NCBI RefSeq assembly: GCF_900091595.1
Contig: NZ_FMCW01000024.1
Coordinates: forward strand, 62,001 to 126,000
Length of the DNA: 64,000 nt
Origin: Micromonospora haikouensis
GTDB taxonomy: Bacteria; Actinomycetota; Actinomycetes; Mycobacteriales; Micromonosporaceae
Direction: 5' to 3'
The notes below the pieces were generated by a model. That model did no database searches. It worked only from the letters and a program-made list of their open reading frames with translations, and had not been told where the DNA came from. Positions within the stretch are counted from its first letter, which is position 1. Every line of letters begins with the position of its first letter. Shown here in pieces: positions 1 to 8,908 of the stretch. The translations under genes and the position numbers were made by a program.

Positions 1-269
1 AGAGCGGCGGCGACCTCGTCCTGCGTGGAGACCTCGTCCCCACCGGTCCACGCGACCTCGGCTCCGCTGGCCACCAGCAACTGCACCAGAACGCCGGTCT
101 CCTTGGTCAGGTGCACGCAGCCCACCAGGCGGTGGCCGGCGAGCGGACGCGACTCGGCGGCCTCCCGCTGAATGCCGTCGAGCAACGGCATCTGGCTGCG
201 GGCCAGGGCCAGCGCCGCCCGGCCGCGCTGGACCAGGTCCTCGTCCGGGTCGGACACGAGCCAGCTCAC
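1..269 (-). CDS. Adenosylhomocysteinase-like protein, N-terminal part (cut by window edge)
   Basis: Only the first ~89 codons lie in the window. The minus-strand GTG at 267-269 overlaps the stop of the upstream MTA phosphorylase as GTGA, so the two are translationally coupled. The translation contains MPLLDGI, then GCVHLTKETG and STQDEVAAA. These are the N-terminal landmarks of the S-adenosylhomocysteine hydrolase (SAHH) family, including the active-site His of the CLH-T-ET motif. It is the last visible gene of the nucleoside-type operon and one of three SAHH-family proteins here. With the C-terminal NAD domain unseen, it cannot be told whether it is a true hydrolase (perhaps self-resistance) or a recruited biosynthetic enzyme. 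Confidence 0.75.
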   Translation of the reverse strand, partial: MSWLVSDPDEDLVQRGRAALALARSQMPLLDGIQREAAESRPLAGHRLVGCVHLTKETGVLVQLLVASGAEVAWTGGDEVSTQDEVAAA

Positions 270-1084
270 GTCCGGGCTCCCGTCAAGGCGTGCTGGCAGG
301 CACAGTCGAACTCGGCCGGCAGCGCACCGACGATGCGCCGGACCATGTCGACGACCCGCTCCGAGTCGGCGCTGAAAGCGGCCAGGACGCCGGCGTGCGA
401 AACGGCCTCCGCCTCTTCACCGTCGGCCACCTCGGCCGCGGCCACGTCGTAGTCGGTGATGTAGGAGAGATTCATGTAGCAGAGCTGGAGCTCGCGTGCC
501 AGCACGACCTCCGGGTACTGGGTCATGTTGACCAGATGCCAGCCCTGCGTGCTGAACCACCGGCTCTCCGCGGCGGTGGAGAACCGAGGTCCCTCGATCA
601 CGACCACCGTGCCGCTCGGGTGCACCGTCGCTTCCGCCCCCTCCAGCGCCTGTGCCGAGAGCTGTCGCATGCGAGGGCAGTAGGGCGTGGCCGAGCTGAT
701 GTGCGCGGCCTGGCTCCCGGCGAAGAACGTGTCCTTGCGTCGCCGGGTACGGTCCACGAACTGGTCGACGAGCACGAAGTCGCCCTTGCGGTACGAGCGC
801 TGCAGGCTGCCCACCGTGTTGAAGGCAACTACCTGCCGGATGCCGAGCTCCTGCAGCGCCCACAGGTTGGCCTGGTAAGGCACGTCCGACGGCAGGAAGT
901 CATGGTTACGCCCGTGTCGAGGAAGGAAGGCGACGCTCCGCCCTTCCACCTTGGCGATGGTGATGGGGGCGCTGGGCTTACCGAAGGGAGTGTCGATGAC
1001 GATCTCGTCGGCGCTGTCGAGGAACTGGTAGAAACCGGTTCCACCGATCAGCGCGATCTGGGCCGTCGTCTCGGCTCTGGACAT
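266..1084 (-). CDS. S-methyl-5'-thioadenosine phosphorylase family protein
   Basis: This is a 272-residue nucleoside phosphorylase of the MTAP/PNP-II family, which splits purine nucleosides with phosphate to the free base and sugar-1-phosphate. Motifs seen are GGTGFY near the N-terminus (phosphate loop), PRHGRNHDF, GPRFSTAAESRWF and VNMTQYPE, all in family order; the length is normal. The ATG at 1082-1084 was chosen because the family motif begins about ten residues later. It sits 61 bases after the phosphomutase stop and overlaps the next SAHH-like gene. In a nucleoside cluster it could run in the synthetic direction, joining a base to a (carbocyclic) sugar phosphate, or salvage adenine. The choice is inference. 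Confidence 0.88.
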   Translation of the reverse strand: MSRAETTAQIALIGGTGFYQFLDSADEIVIDTPFGKPSAPITIAKVEGRSVAFLPRHGRNHDFLPSDVPYQANLWALQELGIRQVVAFNTVGSLQRSYRKGDFVLVDQFVDRTRRRKDTFFAGSQAAHISSATPYCPRMRQLSAQALEGAEATVHPSGTVVVIEGPRFSTAAESRWFSTQGWHLVNMTQYPEVVLARELQLCYMNLSYITDYDVAAAEVADGEEAEAVSHAGVLAAFSADSERVVDMVRRIVGALPAEFDCACQHALTGART

Positions 1085-1145
1085 GGGATCTCCATTCTTC
1101 GGTGTGCCGGCCGGTGCCGGCCGGGCACATGCGGGAACGAAAGAC

Positions 1146-2570
1146 TCAAGGAGCGAGGAACTCTCCGACGGAAGCGGTGAGCTGGGCGATCAGGCGGTCG
1201 TTGCGCGGACCGGGCGACAGCTCGCCGTAGACCCGGACGCCGGCCTCGGTCGTGGATCGCCGCAGCAGCATCCATTGGTCGTCGTGGAAGCGGAACTTGA
1301 CGCCGTCGAGTTCCGTGACCGCAAGCCCGGGGTCAGCCAGGCCGACGCCGTCGAGGGCCCGGAGCCCGGCCTCGTGCAGCAACTGCCCGTCGCCGGTCCC
1401 GGCCACCCGGAACTCGAACCACCGCGGCCGCCCCACCTCGTCGCGAAGCGCGTCCACCAGATCGCCGAGAGAGCCGCCGGTGGTGTTGAGGTGGTCGGCC
1501 AGCAGCGCGACCGCCACGAAAGGGTCCCGATCTATGCCGTGCTCGGCGAAGGCCAGGTCACCGACGCTGCCACCGGCCGCCGCCGCCTTGCCCTCCGCCA
1601 GCAGAGGGGAGAGGAACTTGAACCCGATCGGAGTCTCGTGCACCCCACGGCCCTGGCGGCGAGCGACCTTGTGGACGGCCATCCCGGTGGAGACCGTGAC
1701 GGCGACGTCGTCCGCGCGATCGCTGCGACGCGCAGGGCCGTGGGCATCCAGCAGCAGAGCCAGCAGCTCGTGCGGTTGAACGCAACGACCACGTTCGTCG
1801 ATGACGAAGATCCGGTCGCCGTCGCCGTCGAGCACGATCGCCAGATCGGCGCCGACGTCACGGACCATGCTCTCGGCCCGACGGCGGGTGCCGGCCCAGG
1901 TGGGGTCCGGCACCAGCCCGCCGAACTCCGGATCGGGCGTCCCGCCGAGCAGCCGCACCTGCCAGCCGAGTCGCCGGCACAGTTCGGCCATCGGCTGGCC
2001 CGCGATACCGCCCACCCCGTCCACCACGACCGAGCGCCGCCCGCCCACCGAGCCAGGAAGCTCGGTGAGCAGGCAGGCGACGTGGTCGTTCACCCAGCCA
2101 GCGCTGGGTTCGGGGGCCGGCAACCTGGTCAAGTGCGAAACAGCAACGGGTGCCGGCTCGGCGAGCATCTGCTCGACATGACGCTCCACCGCTGCGGGCA
2201 ACGACCGGCCCGGCGCGACCTTCACCTTGATCCCGTTGTAGCGGGCCGGGTTATGGCTCGCCGTCACGAGGAAGGCCACGTCGGCCTGGCCCTGACGCAA
2301 CGCCGCCGAGGCAATCGGGGTCGGCAGATGCGGTACGAGCCGGACCTGCACACCGCCCATCTCGGACGCGGCGGCCGCCACCGCCGCCGCGCACGCCTCG
2401 CCGCCCCGCCGCCCGTCGTAGGTCACCAGGACCGTCCTCGTCGGCCGGGTCAGTGCCAACGCCCGCACGACGCAGCGCGTCACGAGCGCGGCGAAGTCGG
2501 GGGTGAAGGTCTCGTCGACGACGCCGCGCCAGCCGTCAGCACTGGATTTGGTCGGTATCGATCCGGTCAC
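1146..2570 (-). CDS. Phosphomannomutase/phosphoglucomutase family protein
   Basis: This 474-residue protein belongs to the alpha-D-phosphohexomutase superfamily. The catalytic phosphoserine loop TASHNP lies near residue 105, the metal-binding DGDGDR near residue 250, the sugar loop GFKFLSP follows, and the C-terminal phosphate-binding loop carries RRSTTEAGVR. All four signature regions are intact, so an active mutase is expected. GTG at 2568-2570 lies 17 bases after the SAHH stop, so it is in the same operon. Within the cluster it may move a phosphate on a hexose or cyclitol phosphate, or supply sugar-1-phosphate for base attachment by the neighbouring phosphorylase. The substrate cannot be read from sequence. 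Confidence 0.88.
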   Translation of the reverse strand: MTGSIPTKSSADGWRGVVDETFTPDFAALVTRCVVRALALTRPTRTVLVTYDGRRGGEACAAAVAAAASEMGGVQVRLVPHLPTPIASAALRQGQADVAFLVTASHNPARYNGIKVKVAPGRSLPAAVERHVEQMLAEPAPVAVSHLTRLPAPEPSAGWVNDHVACLLTELPGSVGGRRSVVVDGVGGIAGQPMAELCRRLGWQVRLLGGTPDPEFGGLVPDPTWAGTRRRAESMVRDVGADLAIVLDGDGDRIFVIDERGRCVQPHELLALLLDAHGPARRSDRADDVAVTVSTGMAVHKVARRQGRGVHETPIGFKFLSPLLAEGKAAAAGGSVGDLAFAEHGIDRDPFVAVALLADHLNTTGGSLGDLVDALRDEVGRPRWFEFRVAGTGDGQLLHEAGLRALDGVGLADPGLAVTELDGVKFRFHDDQWMLLRRSTTEAGVRVYGELSPGPRNDRLIAQLTASVGEFLAP

Positions 2571-2587
2571 TGTTCACACCGTTCTTG

Positions 2588-3841
2588 TCAGGTGCCGACG
2601 CGCCAGTCCGTGAGGTACTGCTGCTGACCCGCGCTCAGCTCGTCGATCTGGATGCCGTATGCGCGCAGCTTGGCGCTCGCCACGTCGTTCTCGATCGAGC
2701 GCGGGATCGGCACGATGCCCGGTTCGAGGCGTGCGGCGTTCTCGATCAGGTATTGCACGCCGAGGGCCTGGGTGGCGAAGGTCATGTCCATCACCTCGGC
2801 CGGATGTGCCTCCGCCGCGGACTGGCCGACCAGCCGGCCCTCGGCGAGCAGGATCACTCCGCGACCGTTCGACAGCTTGTACTCGACACAGTTCGGCCGC
2901 AGTTCCCGACGCGCGGTCGCATTCGCCTGCAGCTCAGACACGGCGATCTCGACGTCGAAGTGGCCGGAGTTGCAGACCACCGCGCCGTCCTTCATCTGCT
3001 GCAGGTGCGCGTACGTGATGGCATCCCGGTTGCCGGTGACCGTGACGAAGATGTCGCCTACTGCGGCGGCCTGGTCCATCGTCATGACGTCCAAGCCGTC
3101 GAGCTTGGCCTCCAGCGCCCGGATCGGATCGACCTCAGTCACTACCACCTTCGCCCCCATGCCCCGGGCCCGCATCGCCACGCCGCGTCCGCACCAGCCG
3201 TAACCGACCACCACGAACACCGACCCGGCGAGCAGCACGTTCGTCGCGCGCAGGATGCCGTCGATGGTGTTCTGCCCGGTGCCGTAGCGGTTGTCGAACA
3301 AATGCTTGGTCGCCGCGTCGTTGGTCGGGAGCACTGGATAACGGAGCGCGCCGTCGGTGGCCATGTTGCGGATGCGCAGAACCCCGGTCGAGGTCACCTC
3401 GGTGCCGCCGATGATCTCGTCGAGCAGCTGCGGGTAGTCGTTGTGAATCGTCGTGGTCAGGTCGGCGCCGTCGTCGACGACGATGGTCGGCCGGATCGCG
3501 AGAACGCCCTGCACCTGCTGGTAGAAGGTCTCACGGTCGCAGCCGTAGATGGCGAAGACCTCGGCGCCGATGTCGCGCTGGATGGTGGCCGCGACGTCAT
3601 CCTTCGTGGACAGCGGGTTCGAAGCGCAGAGTGCCAGCTCGGCTCCGCCGGCCACCAGGGCACGGCACATGTTGGCCGTCTCCGTGGTGACGTGCAGGCA
3701 GGCGGCGATCCGCTGACCGATGAAGGGCTTCGATTCGCTGAACCTCTCGACCAGCGCGGAAAGGACCGGCATGCGCCGTGCGGCGAAATCGACCTTCAGT
3801 TGCCCAACGTCGGCGAGGGAGAGGTCGCGGACCATACTCAT
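2588..3841 (-). CDS. ahcY: Adenosylhomocysteinase (SAHH)
   Basis: This full-length SAHH of 417 residues catalyses the NAD-dependent hydrolysis of S-adenosylhomocysteine. Catalytic elements are retained: CLHVTTETA (His), DDGADLT (Asp), TEVTSTG (Glu), ATKHLFDNRYGTGQ (Lys and Asp), the NAD loop GYGWCGRG, CNSGHFDVE (His) and HPAEVMD (His). It is the compact form without the eukaryotic insertion. The ATG overlaps the pfkB stop (ATGA). Aristeromycin and neplanocin are classical SAHH inhibitors, so an extra SAHH inside a nucleoside operon could be a resistant target copy or a scavenger of SAH. That the genome has another housekeeping copy is assumed, not seen. Confidence 0.92.
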   Translation of the reverse strand: MSMVRDLSLADVGQLKVDFAARRMPVLSALVERFSESKPFIGQRIAACLHVTTETANMCRALVAGGAELALCASNPLSTKDDVAATIQRDIGAEVFAIYGCDRETFYQQVQGVLAIRPTIVVDDGADLTTTIHNDYPQLLDEIIGGTEVTSTGVLRIRNMATDGALRYPVLPTNDAATKHLFDNRYGTGQNTIDGILRATNVLLAGSVFVVVGYGWCGRGVAMRARGMGAKVVVTEVDPIRALEAKLDGLDVMTMDQAAAVGDIFVTVTGNRDAITYAHLQQMKDGAVVCNSGHFDVEIAVSELQANATARRELRPNCVEYKLSNGRGVILLAEGRLVGQSAAEAHPAEVMDMTFATQALGVQYLIENAARLEPGIVPIPRSIENDVASAKLRAYGIQIDELSAGQQQYLTDWRVGT

Positions 3842-4872
3842 AGCGTTTCCTTTCGTCTTTCTTTGAACTGGTGCCGTGCATCGGTGGCGATCGTAGCTGC
3901 CGGCACCGTTCGAGGATCTGGCGCCACCCCGGTGGTCAACTCCGCGAGAGATGCGTGGCGTGCGCGGGCCCCGACCGCGCTAACCGCGACTGCGCCTCCG
4001 ACGTTTCCGCTGCGTAGGCGCATTAGCGGGGGCAGGCCCGCCAGGACGGACAACAGGTAGGCGGCGGCAAATGCATCACCCGCGCCAGTGGGGTCCACCG
4101 CCTGAACCGGTTCGGCCGGGGCATGCCACTCCTGATCGCCCCGGCGAAGTAGAGACCCCTCGCGTCCCAGGGTGAGCACCACGTCGCCGCCCGGCCGACC
4201 CGGTGACGCCGAACCCAGCCGGCCGGTGATCTGACGATGCTCGTCCCGATTCAGCAGGAGCACATCGCAGTGTGGGGCGATCTCGGCCACGATGTCGTCT
4301 CCGCAGTAAATCCCCCCGGGACACCAGCACAGCAGTGGAGGCCGGGGCTGGCGGGCGACCGTTTCGACGGTTTCCCGCAGCGCCTCCCGGCTCGGATCAA
4401 ACATCACTACGGCGTCGATCGGCGCGGTGAGGGCGTCGCGGACCTTCGCCGCGGAAAGCAGGTCGTTCGCGCCCCGGTGCATCAACATGTAGTGCTTCTC
4501 CGAGAAGACCGGGATGATCACTCGGCCGGTGGGCGCGCTGGTGTAGCGGTGTACGGCTGAGACGCCGATGTCCCGGCTGCGCAGATCACTGAGCACGCTG
4601 TCGCCCTCGGGATCCGTGCCGATCGCCGCGGCCACGTCGACCCGGATGCCGAGCGCGGCGAGAGCCGACGCGCAGTTGCCGGCGTGGCCGCCGGGCGCGG
4701 TCACGATGGACGGCACGACCACCGCGCCGTCGTCGTCGGGCTCTCGGTCGCTCTGGACGATCAGGTCGACGTTCAGTGAGCCGACGACGAGGACGCGGCT
4801 GCCATTGGCCGCGCGGCGCAGCGCGGAGCGGTATTCCGACGAGCCGCCGGGCGGCAGCGGAGAATCGGTCAC
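3838..4872 (-). CDS. PfkB-family carbohydrate/nucleoside kinase
   Basis: This is a ribokinase/adenosine-kinase-type kinase of 344 residues. It shows GSLNVDLIV at the start of the domain, the GGHAGNCA substrate/Gly-Gly motif, and the C-terminal DPTGAGDAF signature with the catalytic Asp. The GTG at 4870-4872 overlaps the RidA stop as GTGA and is preferred over an upstream ATG. About 20 poorly conserved residues precede the domain. It is translationally coupled on both sides. It probably phosphorylates the 5'-type hydroxyl of a nucleoside, cyclitol or pentose, and which one is not predictable here. Confidence 0.88.
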   Translation of the reverse strand: MTDSPLPPGGSSEYRSALRRAANGSRVLVVGSLNVDLIVQSDREPDDDGAVVVPSIVTAPGGHAGNCASALAALGIRVDVAAAIGTDPEGDSVLSDLRSRDIGVSAVHRYTSAPTGRVIIPVFSEKHYMLMHRGANDLLSAAKVRDALTAPIDAVVMFDPSREALRETVETVARQPRPPLLCWCPGGIYCGDDIVAEIAPHCDVLLLNRDEHRQITGRLGSASPGRPGGDVVLTLGREGSLLRRGDQEWHAPAEPVQAVDPTGAGDAFAAAYLLSVLAGLPPLMRLRSGNVGGAVAVSAVGARARHASLAELTTGVAPDPRTVPAATIATDARHQFKERRKETL

Positions 4873-5288
4873 GACTCGCCCTCCACTATCGCGATGCCGC
4901 TGATCTCGACGACGCAACCGGTCTCGGCCAGCGCGGCTACCTCCACTAGAACGCTCGCCGGGGGTGGGTCCGCCAGCACCTCGTTCCGTACGGCCGAGAC
5001 CGCGGGAAAGTCGCGACGTACGTCGGTCAGATAGATGGTCACGCTCACGAGATCGGCGAGGGAGCCGCCGGCAGCGGCCAGCACCTGCTCGATACGGCCG
5101 AACACGACTCGCGCCTGCTCCCTGGCGTTTTCGGGCGACAGCACGTTGCCGTGATCGTCGGTCGCCACCTGGCCACTGATGAAGACAAGGCCGGCGCCGC
5201 TCGATGCGGCCACCCGGATGCCGGGCGAGTATCGACCGATCGGCTTGGAGTGGCCCTCCGGAAGAAGAACCGTCTTCTGCGATGTCAC
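4869..5288 (-). CDS. RidA/YjgF-family protein
   Basis: This 139-residue protein has the RidA signatures FISGQVATD, the central LADLVSVTIYLTDV, and the C-terminal PASVLVEVAALA. RidA proteins hydrolyse reactive enamine/imine intermediates, and divergent members act as pathway enzymes. The arginine that canonical RidA uses to bind substrate carboxylate is normally in a PxR/ARS motif before the VEV strand. Here that position reads PPPASVLVEV with no Arg, so it is probably not a canonical 2-aminoacrylate deaminase. The GTG start overlaps the SDR stop (GTGA). An amine or imine on the cyclitol would be a plausible substrate, by inference. Confidence 0.85.
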   Translation of the reverse strand: MTSQKTVLLPEGHSKPIGRYSPGIRVAASSGAGLVFISGQVATDDHGNVLSPENAREQARVVFGRIEQVLAAAGGSLADLVSVTIYLTDVRRDFPAVSAVRNEVLADPPPASVLVEVAALAETGCVVEISGIAIVEGES

Positions 5289-6034
5289 GCGCCTGTCCTC
5301 TCCGGGAAGGGACCGAAGGTCGATGTCATGGAGGAGAGCTGGATCTCCCGCACTTCCACACCGGCTGGAAGGCGGAAGACGCCGGCTATCACGGCGGCGA
5401 CCTCGGCGGCCGTGAGCGCGCCGTCGCGTGTGCCCGGTGCCGCTACCGCGTACGAACCCTGGAAGTGCGTGTCGACTCGGCTGGGCATCAGCCGGCAGAT
5501 GCGCACCCCGTGCTCCCGCGTCTCGCGCCGAGTGACCTCAAGGAGCGCGGCGAGTCCCGACTTGGATGCCGCATATGCCGCCCGCTCCGCGAACGGATAG
5601 CACACCGAGTCGGACAGCAGGCCGACGACCAGTGCGCCACGCACCGCGGTCAGCAGTGGCAAGACGGTCTTGAGGACGTGGAAACTGCCGTCCAGATTCG
5701 TCCGCACGGTGCGATCCCAGTCCGCCGGCTCCAGGTCGCTCAGCGCGGTCCACGTGCCCTGGCCCGCATTGAGGACGAGGCCGTCGAGGCGATCGAGGCC
5801 GGCAAGGGACTCTTGTGCCGCCCGAGCCACCGCGGCCCGGTCGGCGACGTCGACGACCGACGTGCGCACCGGCACTCCTTGCTCGGCCACCTCGTCGGCC
5901 ACCTTGGCGAGGTCGTCGCCGGACCGGGCCCAGAGCACCGGCGCGTACCCGTCCGCGGCGAGCGCCAGAGCGGTGGCCCGGCCGATCCCTCGGCTGGCGC
6001 CGGTGATCAAAACCGATCGATGCGCCTCAGGCAT
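5285..6034 (-). CDS. Short-chain dehydrogenase/reductase
   Basis: This classical SDR of about 249 residues has the N-terminal cofactor motif TGASRGIG, LNAGQG (the NAG motif), a catalytic Ser in GLLSDS and YAASK as the Tyr-x-x-x-Lys pair. The ATG at 6032-6034 places the Rossmann strand eight residues in and overlaps the DJ-1 gene stop. In pentostatin/coformycin pathways an SDR (PenB type) reduces the 8-keto group of the diazepine ring. Together with the HisG-like gene at 9.3 kb this makes it a candidate for that step. It could equally oxidise or reduce a cyclitol hydroxyl in an aristeromycin-type route. Confidence 0.87.
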   Translation of the reverse strand: MPEAHRSVLITGASRGIGRATALALAADGYAPVLWARSGDDLAKVADEVAEQGVPVRTSVVDVADRAAVARAAQESLAGLDRLDGLVLNAGQGTWTALSDLEPADWDRTVRTNLDGSFHVLKTVLPLLTAVRGALVVGLLSDSVCYPFAERAAYAASKSGLAALLEVTRRETREHGVRICRLMPSRVDTHFQGSYAVAAPGTRDGALTAAEVAAVIAGVFRLPAGVEVREIQLSSMTSTFGPFPERTGA

Positions 6035-6677
6035 GAGCGTCCTCCGGAACACCGCGTTCGCTCCGGCCGGGGCGGACTTCGGTGCGGCGCGCCACCGGCT
6101 CGATTAGCTCGGGTCGCAGGTCGGCCAGCAGCGCGTACGCCAGGTCCACTGACTTGAGCGAGATCTGGATGTCCCCGCCGACCGAGCAGATCCGGTCGTC
6201 GCGGACCAACCCGTGGGCCGCCTGCTTCGCGCCGAGCGCCAGGAGTTGCTGACGCTTGGCGGAATGCACGGCGAGGACGCGACCCTCCGCCAGTCCGGCG
6301 CCGGCCAGGACGAGCGCCCCGGAACACACGGAATACAGCCGAGTCCCACCGTCGTACGCCATGCGCAGCGTCCGGCGCAGACGGTCGTCGTCACGGGTCG
6401 CCGCGGCTCCGCGACCACCAGGTACGACGACCGCCTGCGCCCGCGTCACTGCGGACACGTCCTCCTGAACCCGAAAGGTCACACCGCCGGAGCCTCGAAC
6501 CTCGTCGTTCGAGGCAGCGATGACGACCCGTACCGGTGCGAGGCCCTGCTCCTGGGCGACGAGCCCGGCCTTGCCGAGAATCGCGTACGCACCGAAAAGG
6601 TCGAGCTCGTCCACGCCGGGGTAGGCAAGAACCGCGAGGACAGTGCCCGCCGAAAGGTCAGGAGGCGTGTGGGTCAT
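6027..6677 (-). CDS. DJ-1/PfpI (isonitrile-hydratase-like) family protein
   Basis: This is a 216-residue protein of the DJ-1/PfpI class-I glutamine-amidotransferase-like fold. The nucleophile elbow is SVCSGALVLA with Cys near residue 117, and the early acidic residues (GVDELDLFGAY) match the isonitrile hydratase/AraC-N-terminal subgroup. No DNA-binding domain is present. Its ATG overlaps the stop of the inositol-phosphate-synthase homologue (ATGA) and its stop overlaps the SDR start. The role in the operon is unknown. Family members hydrate isonitriles, act as glyoxalases, or work as chaperone-like deglycases. Confidence 0.8.
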   Translation of the reverse strand: MTHTPPDLSAGTVLAVLAYPGVDELDLFGAYAILGKAGLVAQEQGLAPVRVVIAASNDEVRGSGGVTFRVQEDVSAVTRAQAVVVPGGRGAAATRDDDRLRRTLRMAYDGGTRLYSVCSGALVLAGAGLAEGRVLAVHSAKRQQLLALGAKQAAHGLVRDDRICSVGGDIQISLKSVDLAYALLADLRPELIEPVARRTEVRPGRSERGVPEDAHA

Positions 6678-7768
6678 CGTGCCGACGCCGCCGGGACGAT
6701 GTCCTCCGACTCCAGCCGGTCCAGCTGCCGGAACCCTTCCTCGACGTCCTCCGCGGTGTACGAGGTGTGTCCACCGGCCGGCGACTTGAGAATGCGGACT
6801 GCGGCCGGCGGGAAGCCCGAGATGCCGAGCCGGCTGCTGGCGGCTGCGATCCGCACCAGGTCGATGATCACGCCGGCCGCGTTGCTGGAGTCCTGCACCT
6901 TCAGCTTCAGATCGAGCGAGACCGGCGTGCCCGCCCAGCCCAGGCCCTCGATGTTGAGCATCGCGACCTTGTTGTCCTTCAGGTGCGGAACGAAGCCCGC
7001 CGAAGGGATCACCTCGACGTTGGAGGTGTCCACGCCTTCCTGGGCCAGGGCATTGAGCTTGGACTGCCGCTTGCTCGCTCCGCGCTCCCGCAGGTTGCGG
7101 AAGTCCTCGTTGCCCCCGAAGTTCAGCTGGTAGGAGCTGGAGAGGGTCAGACCCCGCTCGCTGAGCAGGCCGAGCAGCGCCCGGTGCACCACCGAGGTGC
7201 CGAGGTGGCTGGCCAGATCGTCACCGACCAGGGGAACCTTGGCGTCCTGGAACGCGGCGAGCATCTCGGGCGAGCGGGCAACCACCTCCGGTGTGCAGTT
7301 GACAAAGGCGACGTTGGCCTCCAACGCCGCGCGGGCGTACCCGTCGGCCGCCCACTGCAGGCCGGTCGGCAGCGAGTAGAGCAGCACCTCGGCACGGCTG
7401 TTACGCAGTTCGTCCACGGTGGCGCGGAACGCCGCCGAGCCGGGTTCCGCGTCCTCGGGAGTGGCCAGACCGGCCTGTACGGTGAAGCCCACCTCCGGCA
7501 GCTCGACGTCCAGCCGGGGATAGTTGTTCGGCTCGGCGAGAACCGCCTCGGTGAACGACCGCCCGAGCTTGTTGGGATGGACGTCGAAGGCGGCGACGAA
7601 TGCCAGGTCGCTCACCGCGATCCCACCCACTCGGGCCCTCTTGATACCAGGGAATTCGGCTTCGTCGACCCCGTCGCGATACATCTTCCGGTACAGCTCG
7701 GCACCCTGGAAAAGTGCGGAAATGTTGTTGCCTACGCCTGCGACGGCCAGCCGGATGTCCTCAGCCAT
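6674..7768 (-). CDS. myo-Inositol-phosphate synthase homologue (candidate cyclitol-forming enzyme)
   Basis: This 364-residue protein is close in length to actinobacterial inositol-3-phosphate synthase. It has the NAD motif AVAGVGNNISAL, GDDLASHLGTSVVHR, SSYQLNFGGNEDF, SKRQSKLNAL and KVQDSSNAAGV in family order. Normal enzymes convert glucose-6-phosphate to inositol-phosphate through NAD-dependent oxidation and aldol cyclisation. In aristeromycin clusters a homologue (Ari2) instead forms a five-membered cyclitol phosphate from fructose-6-phosphate. Its location among nucleoside enzymes makes that the preferred role here, by inference. The ATG at 7766-7768 follows a GGTGGTGGAG ribosome site. 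A 135-base gap separates it from the oxidoreductase gene upstream. Confidence 0.9.
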   Translation of the reverse strand: MAEDIRLAVAGVGNNISALFQGAELYRKMYRDGVDEAEFPGIKRARVGGIAVSDLAFVAAFDVHPNKLGRSFTEAVLAEPNNYPRLDVELPEVGFTVQAGLATPEDAEPGSAAFRATVDELRNSRAEVLLYSLPTGLQWAADGYARAALEANVAFVNCTPEVVARSPEMLAAFQDAKVPLVGDDLASHLGTSVVHRALLGLLSERGLTLSSSYQLNFGGNEDFRNLRERGASKRQSKLNALAQEGVDTSNVEVIPSAGFVPHLKDNKVAMLNIEGLGWAGTPVSLDLKLKVQDSSNAAGVIIDLVRIAAASSRLGISGFPPAAVRILKSPAGGHTSYTAEDVEEGFRQLDRLESEDIVPAASAR

Positions 7769-7903
7769 CACTCCACCACCAATCGAATAGCAATTGAGGC
7801 ACGGCGGGGCTAGCGCGCATGCCTGCGAGATCATGGTTGTGACGCTCTTAAGGAGCCTTCTTCGTGAACGCGCCCGGGGCACGTGGAAGAAATGCGATCT
7901 CGA

Positions 7904-8908
7904 TTACGGGCGTTCGGTCTTGCGAAAGCGTCGTACCGCTTCGTCCATAAGACTTTGAGCGCGTGTGCCGTCTGCGAAAGTGGGCGCGCCGATCAACTCG
8001 TCTCTATTGGAGAAGAATAGCTTGTAGATATTCATCGGGTCGGCGGGAAAGTCCTCCACCTGTGGATCGGAATCCGGCTTGAAGATGTGCAGCCGGCCAG
8101 ACCCGTCGTCGGGATCGAGACTTGCGCTGACACCTGCCCGACTGCCGTGGATCTCTACTCGTAACTGACGGTGGACCGAGACCCGGGACGTGAAGACGCG
8201 AGCCGGAATTCCGGACGCCGAGGACAGCCAGACGTCCGCGATGTCTTCCGCTCCCCCGTCCAGGGACTGGTCCTGATGCAGCCGGCGGGCGAAGGTGATC
8301 GACGAGCGGGCGTCATCGACGACCCACTCCTCGCCGAGCAGCCAGCGCAGCGCATCGAAGAGGTGAACTCCCTGGTCAGAGAGGGTGCCGGCGCCTGCGG
8401 AACGACCGTCGTGGCGCCATGGCCACGGCGTCTTGGTCTGCCCGAGGAAGCTGTGATGGAATTCCAGGCTCACCTGCCGGACGCGGCCGAAGAGACCGTC
8501 CCGCTGCAACTGCCCGATCCGGCGAAGAGCGCGGTTCGCGCGCCACTGGAAGGTGACAAAGGCGTCCGCTTGGCGCCGCTCGGCATGCTGAGCGAGCCGA
8601 TTCGCCGTGTCGACGTCCGCTGCCAACGGCTTGTCGGAGATTGCAGTCAATCCGGCGTCGAGGCCGGCCACGAGAAGTTCATTGTGCGTTTCCGGAGGTG
8701 TTACCACGCAAACGGCGTCGACGTCCCCACTGCGCAGGACGGACAAGGGGTCGGGATCAATGCGCGGGATGTTGAATTGCTGAGCGATGCGAGCTGCCTT
8801 GGCCTTGTCCTCGCGGTAGCAGAGGACCGTGACCGCCATGCCCGGTATATCGGTAATCCACCTGACGTGCTGTTCCCCGAATCCGGTGCCCACGACAGCG
8901 AAACGCAC
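7904..8908 (-). CDS. Gfo/Idh/MocA-family NAD(P)-dependent oxidoreductase
   Basis: This 334-residue protein begins with a Rossmann motif VVGTGFGEQH. It continues with CVVTPPETHNEL, the catalytic-region signature SDKPLA (the EKP-type lysine) and GTLSDQGVHLFD in the substrate domain. The GTG at 8906-8908 follows a strong GGGAGGTGG site; reading further upstream gives only low-complexity Arg/Gly-rich sequence. It is the first gene of the minus-strand operon. Family members oxidise sugar or cyclitol hydroxyls, including inositol dehydrogenase. It could oxidise the cyclopentane cyclitol made by the neighbouring synthase homologue. Confidence 0.88.
   Translation of the reverse strand: MRFAVVGTGFGEQHVRWITDIPGMAVTVLCYREDKAKAARIAQQFNIPRIDPDPLSVLRSGDVDAVCVVTPPETHNELLVAGLDAGLTAISDKPLAADVDTANRLAQHAERRQADAFVTFQWRANRALRRIGQLQRDGLFGRVRQVSLEFHHSFLGQTKTPWPWRHDGRSAGAGTLSDQGVHLFDALRWLLGEEWVVDDARSSITFARRLHQDQSLDGGAEDIADVWLSSASGIPARVFTSRVSVHRQLRVEIHGSRAGVSASLDPDDGSGRLHIFKPDSDPQVEDFPADPMNIYKLFFSNRDELIGAPTFADGTRAQSLMDEAVRRFRKTERP

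Noticed and set aside
1083..2627. Long plus-strand open frame opposite the phosphomutase
   Set aside because: No recognisable motifs. The minus-strand phosphomutase has all four catalytic loops.
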